Assembly: GCA_050735975.1 (NCBI GenBank)
Contig: JBOHVS010000002.1
Location: forward strand, 1-14,770
DNA from: DATMBL01 sp050735975
GTDB lineage: Bacteria > Desulfobacterota > Binatia > UBA9968
Direction of reading: 5' to 3'
Length of the DNA stretch: 14,770 nucleotides
Part shown: positions 7,422-13,790 of the stretch, piece by piece
Numbering within the stretch: the stretch's first letter is position 1
How the letters are laid out: each line of letters starts with the position of its first letter
Notes under the pieces: generated by a model
What the model was told of the DNA's origin: nothing
What the model saw: only the letters and a program-made list of their open reading frames with translations
Databases searched by the model: none
Translations under genes and position numbers: made by a program

Positions 7422-7478
7422 GTTGACAAATATTGTTGTAGCCGGAGACATTATTCGATGTTCGTTGAAATTGTCAAC
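7422..7478. repeat. Perfect 8-bp inverted repeat GTTGACAA / TTGTCAAC
   Basis: GTTGACAA at 7422-7429 and its exact reverse complement TTGTCAAC at 7471-7478 have centres 49 bp apart. The second arm also closes a local dyad GTTGA-N5-TCAAC (7464-7478). One arm covers the -35 box of the minus-strand promoter and the other falls just after its predicted start point, so this is a good candidate for a paired operator of an unidentified regulator. Confidence 0.5.
7450..7477 (-). promoter_or_regulatory. Sigma70 promoter for TenA-like/DHDPS unit
   Basis: On the minus strand TTGACA (complement of 7472-7477) is followed by 16 bp and AATAAT (complement of 7450-7455), giving six and five matches to the consensus hexamers. 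Predicted transcription would begin near 7443, leaving a leader of about 40 nt before ATG at 7404. The -35 box is embedded in an inverted-repeat arm, so occupancy by a regulator would block polymerase. Confidence 0.6.
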
Positions 7479-7627
7479 CTTTGGTCGGAAAGGGAAAAAC
7501 ACGAATTCACCGGACAATATGCTGGCGATGGTCGCCTGCCGCCTCATGCGGTCAGCCGTTATGACCGTCGCGTCTTTCATCTCTCCTGAATGCTTTCATT
7601 ATCTCAAACAGATCAGGAAAAGCTCAC

Positions 7628-7657
7628 TTGACTCGAAGACTCTTTCGGGAGTATTCG
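7628..7657 (+). promoter_or_regulatory. Possible promoter for UbiD unit
   Basis: TTGACT (7628-7633), an 18-bp spacer and TATTCG (7652-7657) resemble a sigma70 promoter, strong at -35 but weak at -10. It would transcribe through the cupin remnant into the UbiD gene. No better plus-strand pair was seen in the region, so an activator may be needed. Confidence 0.2.
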
Positions 7658-7736
7658 GTCAGTTAGCCGTTTGAATAGTTCCGTTCAGAGCGAGACGGAC
7701 GCACGCATTCCAAACGCGAAAGGAGCGCTCATATTA

Positions 7737-8175
7737 ATGCAATATGCAAATAACGAAACAATCGACACCTACCACAACTGGCAGCAAGCGCAGAAGATTC
7801 CGATTAACACCGGTTTCTTCATTGAAGACTTGAGGAAGGTCGAGTTGGCACCGTGGGATTTGAAGGGCGGCGCTGCGCTGGAACAGCTGGCGTTACCGGT
7901 TCGTAGTCCTCAACAGTGACACGCCGGTGGACGTAAGCGCGAAACAAGGCGGCGCGCAGATCGAATATGAGGATGAAGAGCGGCAAATCCACGAAATCTT
8001 CGAATCGGCGCTCGCAAAAGCGGGCGCCCCATGCCATATGGGAAGCATGGTGCCTTGGTGCCAGCACAAGGATTCCGCTGGAATCCATGCCGCCTGATCG
8101 GGAGAACCGTTTGAGTTCGACGCCCAATCTTTCGACAACCCCATCATCACCCACAGTAGAGAAACAGACAGCTAA
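7737..8175 (+). pseudogene. Bicupin gene remnant, internal deletion and frameshift
   Basis: ATG at 7737 has AGGAG about 12 nt upstream. The first frame carries GFFIEDLRKVELAPWDLKGG (codons about 25-44), which aligns with GFFIEDVKTVPLHPWERKGG of the cupin at 1-487, then drifts and stops at TGA 7917-7919. A second frame takes over from about 7885 (RYRFVVLNSDTPVDVSAKQG), followed by AQIEYEDEERQIHEIFESAL and AKAGAPCHM, and ends at TGA 8095-8097. From memory, IEYEDED-type tails close the C-terminus of this bicupin family. Both cupin barrels (roughly 270 residues) are therefore missing between N- and C-terminal stubs. The frame reopens after the stop with GEPFEFDAQSFDNPIITHSR up to TAA 8173-8175, a stretch I do not recognise. 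It cannot make an active enzyme, but the leader may still carry transcription into UbiD. Confidence 0.7.
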
Positions 8176-8207
8176 GATGGAAGCGAATCCGGAAAGAAGG
8201 AGTCACC

Positions 8208-9665
8208 GTGGAACAGGAAATCTTCGATGACTTGCGTCAATTTATCGACGCCTCTAAAAAGTTCAGCGAATGGCGGGAGATCAAGGGCGCGGATTGGAAT
8301 CTCGAAATCGGGGCACTGCTTGAGGCAGCCGCAGAAACGATTCCTCAGCCGCCGCTACTGATTTTCGACCAGATCAAGGATTATCCCGCGGGGTTCCGTG
8401 TTTTAGGCTTGGCTTTTACTGCCTACCGCCGTGTTGCACTGGCATTGGGCCTGCCTCCGGAACGGAGCAAACTGGAACTGGTGCGGTTGGCGTCGCGCAA
8501 AATCGGCTCGGCCCGACCGATTCCGCCGCAGGAAGTCTCACGCGCTCCGGTGCTGGAAAATGTCATGACCGGCTCCGACATCAATTTGTTTAAATTTCCT
8601 GCTCTGCGAAGCCACGAGGCGGACGGTGGACGTTATCTTGGGACGGGGGATGTGATGATCAACCGCGATCCCGAGAGCGGTTTTATCAACATGGGAACTT
8701 ACCGGATGCAGCTTCATGATAGAAACCTGCTGGGCTTATGGATGAGTCCCGCCCAGCACGGCCGAATGATCTGCATGAAATACTGGGAGCAGGGAAAGAG
8801 TTGTCCCATCGTCGCGACATTCGGACAGGATCCGCTGACCTCTATGGCGTCCACCACGAAAATCCCCTGGGGACAATCCGAGCTCGATTATGTCGGCGGT
8901 CTCAGAGGGCGCCCTTTGGAGACTATCAAAGGGCCGGTGACCGGCCTTCCCATCCCTGCGCATGCGGAAATAGCGATCGAAGGAGAAGTCCCTCCGCCCA
9001 GTGAAGCGGCGCGCGATGAGGGCCCTTTCGGCGAATGGACGGGCTATTATTCCGGCGGCACCATCGGCACCGGGGAGCCACAACCGGTCATCAGGATTAA
9101 AGGCGTCTATCATCGCAACGATCCGATCATCGAAGATGAGGCCCCTCTTTGGCCCGGGGCTTACCGGGTGGATCTCAGCTTAAGAGCGGGAGTTTTATGG
9201 GATCAACTGGAGAGCGCGGGAATTCAGGATATCGTCGGCGTGTATGACCATACCAAATATTTTTGGGTCGTCTCCGTCAAGCAGCGCTACGCCGGACACG
9301 CTAAACAGGTGGGCCATGGAGTGATCGCCTCTTCAGCGTCTGCCAGACACGGCAGATATGTCGTTGTGGTCGATGAAGACATCGATCCCACTAATATGAA
9401 AGAAGTGCTCTGGGCGATGATGACCCGGATCGATCCCAAGACCGATATCGAGATTGTCGAAGATTGCTTGAGCACGCCTCTTGACCCGCGCATGACTCCC
9501 GATAAAAAAAAGAATCGCGACTACACGAGCAACCGCGCGATTTATTATGCCGTGCGGCCGTTTGGATGGCGCGAGAAATTTCCCAAGGTCTCCAGAACAG
9601 ACCGGCAATTTCGGCAAGAGATTATCGACAAGTTTAGGGACATTCTGCCGTTCCCACGGGGCTGA
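8208..9665 (+). CDS. UbiD-family prenylated-FMN decarboxylase
   Basis: A 485-residue UbiD-type (de)carboxylase, which would use prenylated FMN and a divalent metal to remove or add a carboxylate on an aromatic, heteroaromatic or conjugated acid. Residues align with those known in fungal Fdc1: N161, H184 and E225 are candidate metal/cofactor ligands, R166 is in GTYRMQ, and E271 and E276 lie in EGPFGEWTGYY, giving the Arg-Glu-Glu catalytic set. Length is normal for the family. The start is GTG at 8208 with AAGGAG just upstream, giving a natural N-terminus. It is the first intact gene of the plus-strand unit, next to a molybdenum hydroxylase, a combination that suggests ring carboxylate metabolism. 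The prenyltransferase UbiX that makes the cofactor is not in the window and must be encoded elsewhere. The substrate cannot be inferred. Confidence 0.93.
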   Translation: MEQEIFDDLRQFIDASKKFSEWREIKGADWNLEIGALLEAAAETIPQPPLLIFDQIKDYPAGFRVLGLAFTAYRRVALALGLPPERSKLELVRLASRKIGSARPIPPQEVSRAPVLENVMTGSDINLFKFPALRSHEADGGRYLGTGDVMINRDPESGFINMGTYRMQLHDRNLLGLWMSPAQHGRMICMKYWEQGKSCPIVATFGQDPLTSMASTTKIPWGQSELDYVGGLRGRPLETIKGPVTGLPIPAHAEIAIEGEVPPPSEAARDEGPFGEWTGYYSGGTIGTGEPQPVIRIKGVYHRNDPIIEDEAPLWPGAYRVDLSLRAGVLWDQLESAGIQDIVGVYDHTKYFWVVSVKQRYAGHAKQVGHGVIASSASARHGRYVVVVDEDIDPTNMKEVLWAMMTRIDPKTDIEIVEDCLSTPLDPRMTPDKKKNRDYTSNRAIYYAVRPFGWREKFPKVSRTDRQFRQEIIDKFRDILPFPRG

Positions 9666-9672
9666 TGCTCTG

Positions 9673-9685
9673 CCGTTATCAACGG
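9673..9685. repeat. Short hairpin after UbiD stop
   Basis: CCGTT-ATC-AACGG lies 7 nt after the UbiD stop codon. Without a following T-run it is unlikely to terminate transcription. It could stabilise the upstream RNA or attenuate read-through into the molybdenum-enzyme genes. Confidence 0.3.
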
Positions 9686-9696
9686 TCAAGGCAGGT

Positions 9697-9879
9697 ATGA
9701 AAACTATGTTCGCGACCCAGGGTTTGATCGGTTCGCTCTTAATAAAAGGTCATCCTAGCGAGCGGCTAAAAGGGTATTTTGAATGTTTCCTCGGCGCTGA
9801 ACGTGAGCCGCATAGAGCAATCCCTTTCTCTAAACGAACGGCGCCGCTGATCGCCGAAAAAAATCTGGAAAGCAGCTAA
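9697..9879 (+). CDS. Short unrecognised frame between UbiD and Mo subunit
   Basis: A 60-codon frame beginning MKTMFATQGLIGSLL and ending IAEKNLESS fills most of the 228-bp gap, with only a weak AGG before its ATG. No domain, signal peptide or motif is recognised. It could be a small protein, a decayed gene tail or simply an open frame by chance. A second frame in the same stretch (QGRYENYVRDPGFDRFALNK, ending near 9758) looks equally protein-like, which favours remnant sequence over a real gene. Confidence 0.2.
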   Translation: MKTMFATQGLIGSLLIKGHPSERLKGYFECFLGAEREPHRAIPFSKRTAPLIAEKNLESS

Positions 9880-9893
9880 AAAAGGAGAGTGAG

Positions 9894-12179
9894 TTGAAGA
9901 GGGCGATCAACAATGTTTCGCAGGGGCAGCCGAGAATCGATCTGCGAGACAAAGTGACCGGTCAGGCGCAGTATGTCGAAGACCTGCCCGATCTGCCGTC
10001 TATGGCCTACGGCGCGACACTCTTAAGTCCGTACTCCCATGCCCGGATCTTATCCATCGATTCCTCCGCGGCCGAGAAATCTCCGGCTGTGCTGGCGGTG
10101 CTGGACCGGGAGCGTTTAGACGGGTTGAACCCGATGCTAACGGTGCCGCGGCACGAGCATCTCAAGTTGCACGACGATCAGACCTTCATCGCCGTCGACA
10201 AGGTGCGATTCGACGGGGAGCTGGTGGCGGTGGTGGTGGCTGAAGACCTGCGCAGCGCCCGCCAGGCGGTGGAACGGATTCGCGTGGAATACGACCCGTT
10301 GCCAGAGGTTTTCGATGCCGCGGAAGCGCTCGCTCCGAACGCGCCGATTCTCCACGACGATCGGGGCACAAACCTGCTTTTGGAAGACAAGCTGGAGTGG
10401 GGAAACGTGGAGGAAGGATTGCGGCTGGCCGACCATGTGTTCGAGGAGGTTTACACTTCTCCTTCGATGTTCCACCACCCGATGGAATGCATCGGCGGCT
10501 GCGTCGTCCGGTTCGTCAATGGCGAGATCGATCTCTGGGCGCCCACCAGCTCCCCTTTCCGGGATGCCAGCGAGATCGCCCATTTCTTCAAAATCGACCC
10601 GGAGAAAGTCCGGCTGCGCACGCCCTACATCGGCGGAGGCTTCGGTTCCAAAATACTGACGCCGGGGATGATCGCGGCGATCTTCCTTTCCAGAAAAATT
10701 GCGCGTCCGGTGCGCATGGTTCCACTAGCCGAGGAGAGCTTCAGGCAAAATTCCCGGCATGCGGAAGTGTACAAGGCAAAGATCGGCGTTAAAGCGGATG
10801 AGACATTGACGGCTCTCGATGTGGACCTGTTGGTGGATACCGGAGCGTATACCACCGGCGGCGCCACCGCGACTCACAATTCGGTTATTTCCGCCTGGGG
10901 CTGTTACCGCATCCCGCATTTGAGAATTGTCGGCCGCTGCGCTTACACCAACAAGGTGCCGGCGGGGCACACGCGCGCCACCGGCAAGGTTCAGACCACC
11001 TGGAGCATTGAATGCGCGATGGACAGCGTCGCCCGGCAAATGGGCATCGATCCGTTTGAGTTCCGCAAGAAAAACGTTTTGCTCAGGAATGAATTCGTGG
11101 CCAAGGGAACGCCGCTGATGGACACGGACTACCCGGATCTGATGGACCAGGCCCTTGCAGGAGTTCAGTGGAACGGAGTGTCGAACCAGGACCCGGCAAA
11201 AAGCGCGGCGGCCTCGGTTTCGCCTTGGGTTAGAGGACGCGGTATGGCTCTCAGCCTGCGGCACGGATCCCAGGGCGGCGGCCGGGCCTATGCCATGATG
11301 ACTCTGGATACGCGCGGTCATGTGACCATCCAGCATAATGCGCCGGAGATCGGTCAGGGAACTCACAATCTTATGAGCGTGGTCGCGTCGCAGACCCTGG
11401 GCATTCCCCAAAGTCAAATCCGAGTGCGGCAACCCGACACCGCGGTGAATCTTCCATTTACCGGCGTCAGCGCCCAGCGCACGACGATGCAGATGGGAAA
11501 GGCCGTGCAGAACGCCAGCGAGACTCTGAAGCGCGAAATTCTCGCGCTGGCCGCTCAGGTCAAGGGCGGCGCGCCAGAAGAGTGGCAATTCTTGGATGGG
11601 CGCCTCTACCGGGCGGAGAACGGGTTTTCTCTCGATGAAATAATCCGCGCTCTCGGGGGCAATGCAGTTCTCAAGTGCGTGGGCTACAACAACGCCAAGC
11701 CGACTCAAAAGGATTCCGCTTTCAGCGGCATGGACCACTGGGCGCCGAGCGCTGCCGCCATCGAACTCGAGGTAAATCGCGAGACCGGCGAGCTGCGCAT
11801 CCTGCGCTATGCGGTGATTGCGGACGCCGGCAAAGCCCTTCATTATCCGTCCGCCAAGGTGCAAGTCGAGGGCGGTGCCGTCATGGGATTCGGGCATGCT
11901 TTGTTCGAGGAAGTCGTTTATCAGGACAGACAAATGCAGAACGGTGATCCATTTCAGTACCGCCTGCCCGTTATGAAAGATATTCCCGAGATTTTTCACG
12001 CCTCGATGATTGAGAAGGAGGACGGCCCGGGGCCGTTCGGCTCCAAGGGAATGTCCCAGACCTCGATCGTCACCGTGGCTCCGGCGATCGGCAACGCCGT
12101 ATGCGACGCTCTAGGAATCCGCTTGCGATCGCTGCCGATGTCACCGGAAAAAATTCTCCGGGCCATGGGGAAGCTATGA
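9894..12179 (+). CDS. Xanthine-dehydrogenase-family molybdenum subunit
   Basis: A 761-residue large subunit of a molybdenum hydroxylase (xanthine dehydrogenase / CO dehydrogenase / hydroxybenzoyl-CoA reductase family). The N-terminal a/b domain opens with RIDLRDKVTGQAQYVEDLPD, and GGGFGSK (247-253) marks the cofactor domain. A VPAGHTRATGKVQ loop (about 356-368) precedes the MD...GIDPFEFR helix. Two positions differ from the family rule. LWAPTSSPFRD has Ser219 where T-Q-S/x-P normally supplies the Gln touching the Mo oxo group. GPFGSKGMSQTS has Gln722 where GAKGVGE normally ends in the catalytic Glu base. The start is TTG at 9894 with AAAGGAG 7 nt upstream. It is followed by FAD and 2Fe-2S subunits, so the electron path Mo to 2Fe-2S to FAD is complete. 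The substrate is unknown; the altered residues mean hydroxylation cannot be assumed. Confidence 0.92.
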   Translation: MKRAINNVSQGQPRIDLRDKVTGQAQYVEDLPDLPSMAYGATLLSPYSHARILSIDSSAAEKSPAVLAVLDRERLDGLNPMLTVPRHEHLKLHDDQTFIAVDKVRFDGELVAVVVAEDLRSARQAVERIRVEYDPLPEVFDAAEALAPNAPILHDDRGTNLLLEDKLEWGNVEEGLRLADHVFEEVYTSPSMFHHPMECIGGCVVRFVNGEIDLWAPTSSPFRDASEIAHFFKIDPEKVRLRTPYIGGGFGSKILTPGMIAAIFLSRKIARPVRMVPLAEESFRQNSRHAEVYKAKIGVKADETLTALDVDLLVDTGAYTTGGATATHNSVISAWGCYRIPHLRIVGRCAYTNKVPAGHTRATGKVQTTWSIECAMDSVARQMGIDPFEFRKKNVLLRNEFVAKGTPLMDTDYPDLMDQALAGVQWNGVSNQDPAKSAAASVSPWVRGRGMALSLRHGSQGGGRAYAMMTLDTRGHVTIQHNAPEIGQGTHNLMSVVASQTLGIPQSQIRVRQPDTAVNLPFTGVSAQRTTMQMGKAVQNASETLKREILALAAQVKGGAPEEWQFLDGRLYRAENGFSLDEIIRALGGNAVLKCVGYNNAKPTQKDSAFSGMDHWAPSAAAIELEVNRETGELRILRYAVIADAGKALHYPSAKVQVEGGAVMGFGHALFEEVVYQDRQMQNGDPFQYRLPVMKDIPEIFHASMIEKEDGPGPFGSKGMSQTSIVTVAPAIGNAVCDALGIRLRSLPMSPEKILRAMGKL

Positions 12180-12259
12180 CAAACAATCAAAATCTCTTTT
12201 TGCGGAGCGGCCGTGACCATCGCCGCCTGAACACGACGGCGGGCGCAAACTTTCGGTAA
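12176..12259 (+). CDS. Possible 27-codon coupling ORF
   Basis: ATG at 12176 overlaps the TGA of the molybdenum subunit (ATGA), with GGGGA 5 nt upstream. The frame runs 27 codons (MTNNQNLFLRSGRDHRR...) to TAA at 12257-12259, only 7 nt before the FAD-subunit ATG. The FAD gene itself lacks a good ribosome site, so this mini-frame could deliver ribosomes by termination-reinitiation. No homology is recognised; it may also be a scar or coincidence. Confidence 0.35.
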   Translation: MTNNQNLFLRSGRDHRRLNTTAGANFR

Positions 12260-12266
12260 CACGCTG

Positions 12267-13139
12267 ATGCTGCCAACATTGCGCCTGTTGCAACCGACCA
12301 CCGTATCCGAGGCCTCCGGAGCACTGGCGGAATTTGGAGACAATGCCAAGATCTATGCCGGTGGCGCCGAGATGTTGTTGCTGATGCGCCACGGATTGCT
12401 CCAGACCGCGGTCTTGATCAACGTCAAAAAAATCAACCAACTCGACCGCCTGACCTGGGATGGAAACGGGCTGCGAGTTGGCGCTTGCGTGACTCACCAC
12501 GCGCTTGAAACCAGCGCTCTGGTGCGGGAGCACGCGCCTTCGTTCGCCCATGCCGAATCGCAAGTGGCGAACATACGAGTGAGAAATCAGGGAACGCTGG
12601 GAGGAAATCTCTGCTTTAATGATCCGCATTCTGACCCGGGTACGGTGCTGCTGGTTTACGAAGCTTCGGTTACGATAGGGAGCCGCCGGGGCGAGCGGCA
12701 GATGCCGTTGGATGGTTTCTTTCTGGATATGTACTCCACGGCTTTGGAACCGGACGAACTCTTGATGGAGGTTCAAATTCCTCCTCTGCCCAGCGGGATG
12801 CAAAGCGCCTATCTCCGCCTCCATCGCTATCAGCGACCGACGCTCGGCGTTGCTGCCGCTGTGATGATGAACGGGGGGACTATCGAAGAGACGAGACTGG
12901 CCGTTGGCTGCATCGGTCCGAGAGCTCAGCGACTACGAGAAACCGAGTTCAAGATCAAAGGGGCGCCGCCGAGTGACGCTGAAAAGATCGTTGTGGAGCA
13001 AAAGAGTTATTTCCGAGATCTCTTGCGGCCGGTGGACGATCTGTTAGGCAGTTCCGACTACAAGTTGCACATGACCGGCGTGATGGTTGCGGGGGCACTA
13101 AAAGCCGCTATCCAAGGGAGTGGGAATGGAAACCGTTGA
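12267..13139 (+). CDS. Molybdenum hydroxylase FAD subunit (CoxM/HcrB-like)
   Basis: A 290-residue FAD-binding subunit of the molybdenum hydroxylase. YAGGAEMLLLMRHG (30-43) is the first FAD pyrophosphate motif (AGG-T/S-D/E-L) and QGTLGGNLCFNDPHSDPG (108-125) the second (T-I/L-GG-N). The PCMH-type FAD domain spans about 1-175, followed by the C-terminal CO-dehydrogenase-flavoprotein domain. It passes electrons from the 2Fe-2S subunit to an acceptor. There is no extra 4Fe-4S insertion as in HcrB of 4-hydroxybenzoyl-CoA reductase, which has a longer beta subunit, so an oxidative hydroxylase layout is favoured. The ATG at 12267 has no clear ribosome site, but no upstream ATG or GTG exists back to an in-frame stop at 12228. 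It may be coupled to the mini-frame ending at 12259. Its end overlaps the 2Fe-2S gene by 14 bp. Confidence 0.92.
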   Translation: MLPTLRLLQPTTVSEASGALAEFGDNAKIYAGGAEMLLLMRHGLLQTAVLINVKKINQLDRLTWDGNGLRVGACVTHHALETSALVREHAPSFAHAESQVANIRVRNQGTLGGNLCFNDPHSDPGTVLLVYEASVTIGSRRGERQMPLDGFFLDMYSTALEPDELLMEVQIPPLPSGMQSAYLRLHRYQRPTLGVAAAVMMNGGTIEETRLAVGCIGPRAQRLRETEFKIKGAPPSDAEKIVVEQKSYFRDLLRPVDDLLGSSDYKLHMTGVMVAGALKAAIQGSGNGNR

Positions 13140-13632
13140 GCTTCGAACGCAATCTACATTTAATCTATCTCTGACGGTGAATGGCAAAACCTGGAGCAGC
13201 GAGGTGCCGATCGAGGAGACCCTGTTGGACTTTTTACGGCTCCGTTGCAGGCTCACCGGAACCAAACGTTCGTGCGAATCCCAGGTCTGTGGGGCGTGCA
13301 CGGTTTTGGTGGATAATCGCGCGGTCAGTTCGTGCAACTATCTAGCCTTCGAAGCCCATGGAAAATCGGTACTCACGATTGAGGGGCTGGCGAATGGCGA
13401 GGGCTTGGACCCGCTCCAAGAAGCATTTATCCGAAACATTGGAGCGCAGTGTGGTTATTGCACGCCGGGGCAGATCATCGCCGCGAAAGCGCTGCTGTTG
13501 GAGAAACCCTCGCCCACGCGGGAAGAGATTGCTGAATGGTTGAGCGGGAATATTTGCCGCTGCGGCGCGTATCCCGCGATCGCGAAATCGATTCTCGAGG
13601 CCGCTCAGGAATACCAGAGTCGAAAGGATTAG
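13126..13632 (+). CDS. Molybdenum hydroxylase 2Fe-2S subunit (CoxS/HcrC-like)
   Basis: A 168-residue iron-sulfur subunit. The plant-ferredoxin-type N-terminal cluster has C50-x4-C55-x2-C58-x11-C70 (SCESQVCGAC...SSC), and the C-terminal helical domain cluster has C109-x2-C112 (QCGYCTPGQI) and C144-x-C146 (NICRCGAYP). All eight cysteines are present, so two [2Fe-2S] clusters should form and link the Mo site to the FAD subunit. I chose ATG at 13126 over GTG at 13120 because AAGGGAG ends 5 nt before the ATG and would overlap the GTG. It overlaps the FAD gene by 14 bp (20 with the GTG), suggesting coupled translation. The N-terminus has about 12 extra residues before SLTVNG but no twin-arginine signal, so the complex should be cytoplasmic. 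Confidence 0.94.
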   Translation: METVELRTQSTFNLSLTVNGKTWSSEVPIEETLLDFLRLRCRLTGTKRSCESQVCGACTVLVDNRAVSSCNYLAFEAHGKSVLTIEGLANGEGLDPLQEAFIRNIGAQCGYCTPGQIIAAKALLLEKPSPTREEIAEWLSGNICRCGAYPAIAKSILEAAQEYQSRKD

Positions 13633-13710
13633 CTTGCCGGCGAAGCCAGTGACGACATATGGAAAATAATCCGGATCCCGGCGGCGGCATGGGCTGATAA
13701 GCGACCGTAT

Positions 13711-13730
13711 TCTCGAGTTCGATATCGAGA
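13711..13730. repeat. 6-bp dyad with 8-bp loop before last gene
   Basis: TCTCGA, eight bases, then TCGAGA form a perfect dyad in the 158-bp gap between the 2Fe-2S gene and the final gene. There is no T-run. It may reflect an RNA hairpin or operator, or may simply be part of a short coding remnant (13670-13765 reads RILEFDIERARESLKTIQE before TGA). Confidence 0.3.
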
Positions 13731-13790
13731 GAGCGCGCGAGTCACTGAAAACTATTCAAGAATGAAACTAAATCCGTAACGGAGGAATCG

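Larger units (their letters stand above)
7405..7736. other. Divergent control region, TenA-like unit and UbiD unit
   Basis: This 332-bp stretch separates the two divergent units. It holds the minus-strand promoter and the GTTGACAA dyad near the TenA-like gene. Towards the other end is a weak plus-strand candidate promoter. A 6-bp dyad CGGTCA/TGACCG (7549-7554 and 7562-7567) is echoed at about 7655 by another CGGTCAG near GCCGTT. A plus-strand open frame of 83 codons across 7423-7674 has no ribosome site or recognisable content and I do not call it. Confidence 0.6.

Noticed and set aside
10725..11999. 424-codon minus-strand frame opposite the Mo subunit
   Set aside because: It is antisense to a clear family protein, has no recognisable domain and reads as a shadow of GC-rich coding DNA.
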